From: Chloroflexota bacterium
GTDB taxonomy: Bacteria > Chloroflexota > Anaerolineae > Promineifilales > Promineifilaceae
Direction: 5' to 3'
Length of the DNA: 39,006 nucleotides
NCBI GenBank assembly: GCA_024277135.1
Contig: JAJRVV010000165.1
Span: 1-39,006 of the forward strand
Part shown: in pieces, positions 34,251-39,006 of the stretch
How positions within the stretch are numbered: the stretch's first letter is position 1
Layout of the letters: every line of letters begins with the position of its first letter
Made by a program: the position numbers and the translations under genes
The notes under the pieces: model-generated
Database searches by the model: none
Seen by the model: the letters and a program-made list of their open reading frames with translations, nothing else
What the model was told of the DNA's origin: nothing

Positions 34251-34285
34251 GAATAAGGGCGGGTCATCGCTGCCCGCCCTTATTC
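34251..34285 (-). terminator. 13-bp hairpin after the hydrogenase structural genes
   Basis: GAATAAGGGCGGG (34251-34263) and CCCGCCCTTATTC (34273-34285) pair perfectly around a 9-base loop. On the minus strand it follows the large-subunit gene and precedes the protease gene. The downstream T-run is weak, so partial termination or an RNA-processing role is likely. Confidence 0.6.
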
Positions 34286-34292
34286 GATTATG

Positions 34293-34325
34293 AGATTGGT
34301 TCAATCTAGCAAATTGAACCAATCT
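34293..34325 (-). terminator. Second 13-bp hairpin after the large-subunit gene
   Basis: AGATTGGTTCAAT (34293-34305) and ATTGAACCAATCT (34313-34325) are exact complements around a 7-base loop. It starts 5 bases after the large-subunit stop codon. With the neighbouring GC-rich hairpin it probably separates expression of structural and maturation genes. Confidence 0.6.
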
Positions 34326-34330
34326 GAGAG

Positions 34331-35770
34331 TCAGTTGACCAGGGTTTCGATCAATTCACCATCCGGGCCGACGATATCCACCTTGATGGGTAGACGGCCG
34401 TCCATACGATGCGTCGAACAAGAGAGGCAGGGGTCATACGCCCTAATCGCCATCTCCACCGTGTTCAGCGTGCCTTGATCATATTCCCCATTCTTAATCA
34501 GCAGCTGCGCCGCCTGTTTCACCGACAAATTAATGGCGGAGTTGTTCTGGCAGGTAGCCACAATCAGATTGACATGGGTCAGCAGCCCATCATCGTCTGT
34601 GGTGTAATCATGAATCAGCGTGCCCCGCGGCGCTTCCACCACGCCCACGCCCCGGGCCGCCCGCGGCGTCACCGCCACCCGCGTGTCCCGGCTGGTGATG
34701 TCCGGATCATGGAGGAACTGCGCCGCCAATTCCGCATTGTGCAGCAGCTCAATCAAACGCGCCCAATGATACAGCAGCGTCAACTGCGCCGGACGGCCGA
34801 AATTAGCCCGGAACTCCTCCAACTCCTTCTGCGCCAGCGGCGTGGGGATGAAATCACACACATTGATGCGCGCCAGCGAGTTTACCCGGTAGAGGCTGGG
34901 CGCGTTATCCTCCAGCGCGAACGGCCCCTTCTTCTTGGCATAGGGGAATTTGAGGTACGTCCACGGCTCCACATGCTCGCCGATGTAATCCATGTAATCA
35001 TCATAGGCGAATTCATCATAAGAACCGTCGGCATACATCATCCGGCCTTTGCCGTCGTACAAGTCCATCGCGCCATCGTGGCGCACCGTGCCCAGGAAAC
35101 CGCTGGTGATAGTGCCCACCGTCTTCACCACATCTAGATATTTGGGGAAGATGCTTTCTTTGGCAAACTGGATGGTGAACTTCGCCAGCTCAAGCGCCTC
35201 TTCCGCCATCGGCAGCAGCGCTTTCCGCGTCTCTTCCCGCATTGGCTTGCTAAACCCGCCGGGAACGGCCGCCGCCGGATGGATTGACTTGCCGGCGATC
35301 ATCTCCAGCATTTTGGCGCACATATGGCGCACTTTGACCACGCGCTGAGCGATTTCGGGCACGGCGCCGACCATGCCGATGACATTCCGCACCGCCGGTT
35401 CCGCATCCGGCCCCATCACAAAATCCGGCCCGGCCAGGATGTAGAAATGCAGGATGTGTTCTTCCATGTAAGCGATGGCGTTGCACAACCGGCGCAGTTT
35501 TTCGCCGGTGGGGGTGGGTTGCACGCCGAAGACAGCGTCCGTCGTCTTGGCCGACGCCAGATGATGCGACCAGGGGCAGACGCCGCAGATGCGGGTGGTG
35601 ATGCGCGGCATCTCTTCCACCGGCTTGCCCACGCAGAACTTCTCGAAACCGCGCAGCTCGATGACATTGACCCGGGCATCGGAGACATTGCCGTCGTCGT
35701 CCAACTGGATGGTGACTTTGGCGTGGCCTTCGATGCGGCTGACTGGTTGAATTGTGATTGTTTTACCCAT
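34331..35770 (-). CDS. mvhA: Group 3c [NiFe]-hydrogenase large subunit (MvhA-like)
   Basis: The 479-residue catalytic subunit holds the NiFe site. Both Cys pairs are intact: [11 protein letters not shown] (C62, C65) and DPCLSCSTH (C448, C451). After H454 comes a 25-residue tail that the protease encoded next door would remove. ATG 35770 is fixed by GGAGG 7 bases upstream; upstream in-frame sequence belongs to mvhG. The gene order with mvhG, mvhD and hdrA is that of the F420-non-reducing hydrogenase/heterodisulfide reductase complexes, group 3c. Confidence 0.93.
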   Translation of the reverse strand: MGKTITIQPVSRIEGHAKVTIQLDDDGNVSDARVNVIELRGFEKFCVGKPVEEMPRITTRICGVCPWSHHLASAKTTDAVFGVQPTPTGEKLRRLCNAIAYMEEHILHFYILAGPDFVMGPDAEPAVRNVIGMVGAVPEIAQRVVKVRHMCAKMLEMIAGKSIHPAAAVPGGFSKPMREETRKALLPMAEEALELAKFTIQFAKESIFPKYLDVVKTVGTITSGFLGTVRHDGAMDLYDGKGRMMYADGSYDEFAYDDYMDYIGEHVEPWTYLKFPYAKKKGPFALEDNAPSLYRVNSLARINVCDFIPTPLAQKELEEFRANFGRPAQLTLLYHWARLIELLHNAELAAQFLHDPDITSRDTRVAVTPRAARGVGVVEAPRGTLIHDYTTDDDGLLTHVNLIVATCQNNSAINLSVKQAAQLLIKNGEYDQGTLNTVEMAIRAYDPCLSCSTHRMDGRLPIKVDIVGPDGELIETLVN

Positions 35771-35774
35771 TTTC

Positions 35775-36701
35775 TTACCTCCGGCTCCGTTTGGGACGCA
35801 ATCGCCCAGAACCGGCAAAGCGGTTGAACTGCGCCGCCCGATCTGGGATGTCCCGCGGATTAAGACCAATGGTGGACAGAGCGCCCATCATGTCCACCAT
35901 GGGGTTGGCGGTGTGGCTCAGTGGGCCAAAGCAGCCGCGGCAGGGCATGTAGGCGTCAATGCAGCGGGGCGTGCCGCCATCGCCGCAGCCGGCGCGGGTG
36001 GCCGGCCCCTGGCACAAGAAGCCTTGTTCCATGAAGCAGCGCACTTTGCTCAGTTCTTCGCCTACGCCCTCGACGGGTTCTAACGGCCGTTTCAAACTCA
36101 TCCCCGCTCCCGCCTTCTTTTCTCGAATGGTGGGGCAGTGGTCGCAGACGCTCTTATTCTCCAACGCAAACGGCGTCCCCTTCAAGAGATGCATGACAGC
36201 CGCCACAAACATATCCGGCGTAGTGGGGCAGCCCGGCAGATTCAAGTCTACTTTCACCACCTCATCTACCGCATAAACCCGATCTAAGAGCGCCGGCAGC
36301 CCCTCATTGGGCGTCGGGCCGGGGTCGGTGGTGCTGTTACCCTGATACACTCGTTTGTAAACATCTTCTGTAGAGAATTGGTTTGCCAGCGCCGGAATGC
36401 CGCCATAAGCGGCGCAAGACCCCATGGCAATCAGGAAATTCACCTTAGAGCGCATTTCCTCAGCCAGGAACCTGTTTTCCTCGTTGCGGATGCCGCCGGT
36501 GATGATGCCGACCTCCGCTTCGGGCAGTTCCGCCTTGCTTTTTTCGCCCGTTTGACCAAAGATTTTGTTGTCCATGATCACAGGCATATGGACAAATTCT
36601 AGTTCTGGCAGTAAATCAAGCAACGGTTCGCCTACATCCAAAATGGTGACTTCACAGCCGCCACAGATGGCAAACCATTCTTGGGCTACTTTTACAGCCA
36701 T
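35775..36701 (-). CDS. mvhG: Group 3c [NiFe]-hydrogenase small subunit (MvhG-like)
   Basis: A 308-residue electron-transfer subunit with no Tat signal, hence cytoplasmic. C13 and C16 (ICGGCEVT) start the proximal iron-sulfur site, followed by MGSCAAYGG, LPGCPTTPD and a C-terminal Cys-rich region (CDHCPTIRE, CFMEQGFLCQGP, CGDGGTPRC, MPCRGCFGP) that carries the medial and distal clusters. It ends 4 bases before mvhA. The heptad array at 36731-36772 and a gap of 96 bases separate it from mvhD. Confidence 0.93.
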   Translation of the reverse strand: MAVKVAQEWFAICGGCEVTILDVGEPLLDLLPELEFVHMPVIMDNKIFGQTGEKSKAELPEAEVGIITGGIRNEENRFLAEEMRSKVNFLIAMGSCAAYGGIPALANQFSTEDVYKRVYQGNSTTDPGPTPNEGLPALLDRVYAVDEVVKVDLNLPGCPTTPDMFVAAVMHLLKGTPFALENKSVCDHCPTIREKKAGAGMSLKRPLEPVEGVGEELSKVRCFMEQGFLCQGPATRAGCGDGGTPRCIDAYMPCRGCFGPLSHTANPMVDMMGALSTIGLNPRDIPDRAAQFNRFAGSGRLRPKRSRR

Positions 36702-36730
36702 AGTTTCGCCTCCTTACTAAATTGTGAATG

Positions 36731-36772
36731 CACAATGCACAATTCACAATTCACAATTCATTATTCATTATT
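36731..36772. repeat. CACAATT heptad array between mvhD and mvhG
   Basis: Six units CACAATG, CACAATT, CACAATT, CACAATT, CATTATT, CATTATT in phase. Located in the spacer within the hydrogenase operon. Confidence 0.88.
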
Positions 36773-36797
36773 CAAAAGTCCCCACCATAGCGCCTCC

Positions 36798-37214
36798 TTA
36801 TGCGTACACACTGGGGCCAAGCTCCCTTAGCTCCTCAACCATTTCCCGAACCACCTCGGCAAAGCGCGGTCCTTCCGATGCCGAGACCCAGGCCAGCCGG
36901 TACCGTTCCGGCTCCAGATCAAAATCTTCCAGCATCATGTCAATCGCGTCGGCGCGGGATTGGGCGCGTAAGTTACCCTCGCGGTAATGGCAGTCGCCGG
37001 GATGACAGCCCAGCATCAGCACGCCATCCGCGCCGTTAGTCAGTGCATCTATCACCAAATTGGGGTGAACCATGCCGCTACACTGCACCCGGATCATGCG
37101 CACGTTGTGCGGATATTGCAGTCGGGATGTGCCGGCCAAATCGGCTGCGGTGTAGGCGCACCAGTAGCAACAATACATGATGACCAGAGGTTCGTATCCG
37201 TTATCGCTCGACAT
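36798..37214 (-). CDS. mvhD: MvhD-type iron-sulfur subunit
   Basis: A 138-residue protein with the MvhD pattern: MYCCYWCAYTAADLAG (C-x2-C), RVQCSG, and MLGCHPGDCHYREGN. It carries a [2Fe-2S] cluster and passes electrons from the hydrogenase to HdrA. It lies 2 bases downstream of hdrA, a tight coupling that matches the fixed hdrA-mvhD order seen in bifurcating complexes. Confidence 0.93.
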   Translation of the reverse strand: MSSDNGYEPLVIMYCCYWCAYTAADLAGTSRLQYPHNVRMIRVQCSGMVHPNLVIDALTNGADGVLMLGCHPGDCHYREGNLRAQSRADAIDMMLEDFDLEPERYRLAWVSASEGPRFAEVVREMVEELRELGPSVYA

Positions 37215-37216
37215 GA

Positions 37217-39006
37217 TTAAAACTCCAGCGCCGCCATGGTCATGGCTTTTAGTTGTTCCAACGTAAAATGCGAAACGAAGATGGCATTTTTAGGGCAGGT
37301 GGCCTGACAGGTGCCGCACCCTTTGCAAATGGCTTCGTCAACTCTCACCCGCTTTTTGGTCTGGCCGTTGTCATCTTCATATTCAACCAGGGTGATGGCG
37401 TTGTAGGGGCAGGGGTCTACGCAGTAAGCGCAGCCGTCGCATTTGGCCTCGATGACATGGGAGATCATCGGCTCGATTTCGATGGCGGGCCGGGCCAGGA
37501 CGGTAGCGGCGCGGCCGGCGGCGGCCGTGGCCTGCACCACGCTTTCGGTGAGCGCTTTCTTGGGATAGTGGGCCATCCCGGCCAGGAAAATGCCTTCGCT
37601 GGCGAAATCCACCGGGGCCAGTTTCATGTGGGCTTCCTGGAAGAAGCCGTCGGCCGTACGTGGCACTTTGAGCAGTTGGGCCAGCTTGTCAGCGTCATCG
37701 CGGGGGATGGTGGCGACGGACAACACCACCCAATCCACGTCCAGGGTGATGTCGGTATCCAGCATCCCATCGTGGTAAGTGATTTGCAGGCCGTTTTGGC
37801 TGCTTACCTGGGGCGGATTGTCGGTTTCAAAGCGGGCGAAGATGACGCCGGCCTGCCGCGCTTCCCGGTAATACCGTTCCATCAGGCCATAGGTGCGGAT
37901 GTCGCGGTAGAGGATGTAAACGTCGGTTTCCGGGCTGCGTTTTTTGATTTCAAGGGCGTTTTTGACGGCCTGACCACAGCAGAGGCGGGAGCAGTACGGC
38001 CGTTCCCCATTCCGCGACCCCACACATTGAATCATGGCGATGGATTTTGGATTTTGGATTTTGGATTTTGGATTGGCGAATTCGGCTTCCAGTTCAAGCT
38101 GGGTGATGATTCGGTCGTCTTGGCCGTACAGATATTCGGTGGGCCGGTATGGTTGAGCGCCGGTGGCGACGATGGCGACGCCGTGATTGATGACCGGCTC
38201 CGCTTCGTTGTCCGCCAGCTTGAGCGCGCTGCGGAAATTGCCCAGGCTGCCTTCATAACTGGCGACTTCTGCGTTTAAGAAGACGTGAACACGGCCGTGT
38301 CCCATCACCCGCTCAATCACATCAGCCAGCATCTTTTGCGGATCGTCGTGCGTGAGCAGGGTGTGCAAATGGCGCAAATTGCCGCCTAGTTCGTTTTGCC
38401 GCTCCACCAGCGACACCTGGAACCCTTGATCGGCCAATTCCAGCGCGGCCGTCATCCCCGCCAGCCCGCCGCCGATGATCAGCGCGTCGTGGTTGAATTC
38501 CAACTCCTTGCGCTGCAACGGCCGCACCAGCCGCACTTTAGCCACCGCCATCCGCACCAAATCTTTCGCCTTTTCCGTAGCCTGTTCCGGGAAATCCCGA
38601 TGCACCCAGGAGCATTGATCGCGGATATTCGCCAGTTCAAACAGGTAGAAGTTCAATCCCGCCTGGCGGATGGTGTCCTGGAACAGCGGCTCGTGCGTGC
38701 GCGGCGTGCAGGAAGCGACCACCACCCGGTTTAGGTTGTGTTCGGCAATTGCTTCGCGGATGCGGGACTGGGAATCGGTGGAACAGGTGAAGAGGTTGTG
38801 GTCGGCCAACACCACATCGGGTAATGAGCGGGCGTAATCGGTCACGGCCGTCACGTCCACCACCCCGGCGATATTGGTGCCGCAATGGCAGACAAAGACG
38901 CCGATGCGGGGGTCTTCGCCCGTCACGTCCCGCTCCGGCGGGTACGCTTTGGGCGTCACCAGCGTGTGCCGCGCCTCGGCCAGCAGCGTCATGGCGCGCG
39001 CCGAGG
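37217..39006 (-). CDS. hdrA: HdrA-like FAD/Fe-S subunit (heterodisulfide reductase A), 5' partial likely
   Basis: The segment covers 596 residues; the frame stays open past the first ATG (38992) to the window edge and that ATG has no ribosome-binding site, so the true start is likely outside. HdrA carries the FAD that splits electron pairs. Seen: GVFVCHCGTNIAGVVD (31-46), SCTPRTHEP, the FAD motif GGGLAGMTAALELA, QCVGSRNGERPYCSRLCCGQAVKNAL (cluster next to FAD) and two ferredoxin clusters (CDGCAYCVDPCP, CKGCGTCQATCP). Just before QCVGSR, residues about 305-316 (NPKSKIQNPKS) come from a heptad array. No HdrB or HdrC lies in the window. Confidence 0.93.
   Translation of the reverse strand, partial: SARAMTLLAEARHTLVTPKAYPPERDVTGEDPRIGVFVCHCGTNIAGVVDVTAVTDYARSLPDVVLADHNLFTCSTDSQSRIREAIAEHNLNRVVVASCTPRTHEPLFQDTIRQAGLNFYLFELANIRDQCSWVHRDFPEQATEKAKDLVRMAVAKVRLVRPLQRKELEFNHDALIIGGGLAGMTAALELADQGFQVSLVERQNELGGNLRHLHTLLTHDDPQKMLADVIERVMGHGRVHVFLNAEVASYEGSLGNFRSALKLADNEAEPVINHGVAIVATGAQPYRPTEYLYGQDDRIITQLELEAEFANPKSKIQNPKSIAMIQCVGSRNGERPYCSRLCCGQAVKNALEIKKRSPETDVYILYRDIRTYGLMERYYREARQAGVIFARFETDNPPQVSSQNGLQITYHDGMLDTDITLDVDWVVLSVATIPRDDADKLAQLLKVPRTADGFFQEAHMKLAPVDFASEGIFLAGMAHYPKKALTESVVQATAAAGRAATVLARPAIEIEPMISHVIEAKCDGCAYCVDPCPYNAITLVEYEDDNGQTKKRVRVDEAICKGCGTCQATCPKNAIFVSHFTLEQLKAMTMAALEF
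38043..38077. repeat. GATTTTG heptad array inside hdrA
   Basis: Four exact GATTTTG units followed by GATTGGC. Read on the minus strand it encodes NPKSKIQNPKS in the linker before the Cys-rich FAD-proximal block of HdrA, in frame. Confidence 0.92.

Larger units (their letters stand above)
2156..38851. repeat. Highly iterated octamer palindrome ACGGCCGT, window-wide
   Basis: About 70 exact copies were counted by eye across this span, roughly one every 550 bases, mostly in coding sequence and in all frames. Because it is a palindrome, each copy counts for both strands. In frame it gives T-A-V, or GR after D, N or Y. It is missing from 18378-21031, which includes the AT-rich methyltransferase/endonuclease island, and from 1-2155. 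Examples: 4317-4324, 24263-24270, 33712-33719, 38844-38851. Confidence 0.9.

Overview
The window looks like a chromosome segment from a GC-rich bacterium, most plausibly a member of the Chloroflexota (Anaerolineae/Ardenticatenia type). That placement is an inference from gene content: a DUF6483-like protein, a BMP-type nucleoside ABC transporter, a group 3c hydrogenase with HdrA, Uma2 and MazE-like accessory genes, and many short tandem repeats. No rRNA, tRNA or CRISPR array was seen.

Layout. 1-3573: a type III restriction-modification pair (mod, cut by the window edge, and res). 3475-12264: mostly minus-strand genes, namely an orphan antitoxin-like gene, an Fe-S uracil-DNA glycosylase, a Uma2-family nuclease, an alpha/beta-hydrolase fused to an acyl-CoA ligase, a helical DUF6483-like protein, a C-terminally extended TrmB, a lipoprotein and a membrane protein. 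12373-18488: a plus-strand nucleoside-type ABC importer (two permeases, lipoprotein receptor, double ATPase) followed by arginase. 18566-20860: an AT-rich island with a cytosine-5 methyltransferase and a likely type II endonuclease (ApaLI-like), clearly different in base composition from its surroundings. 20935-26480: an ABC exporter, a secreted and anchored lamin-tail/EEP nuclease, and an unusual protein that seems to join a degenerate receiver, a roadblock-like domain and an IS200/Y1-transposase-like domain. 26481-26841: a short ORF cut off by a small inverted-repeat element. 26842-39006, all on the minus strand: an SDR, then a complete [NiFe]-hydrogenase locus (hypE, D, C, F, B, A, a maturation protease, MvhA, MvhG, MvhD and HdrA), which is the flavin-based electron-bifurcation type of hydrogenase.

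Two genome-scale patterns lie over these genes. First, the octamer palindrome ACGGCCGT occurs about 70 times by eye (under 1 expected for random sequence of equal base use), mostly inside genes, and is absent from the AT-rich island. Second, tandem heptanucleotide repeats of several families occur between genes, across stop codons and, for the stop-free families, in frame inside conserved enzymes (HypF twice, HdrA once, uracil-DNA glycosylase once). These two patterns, and the receiver/roadblock/transposase-like protein, are the most unusual things in the window.
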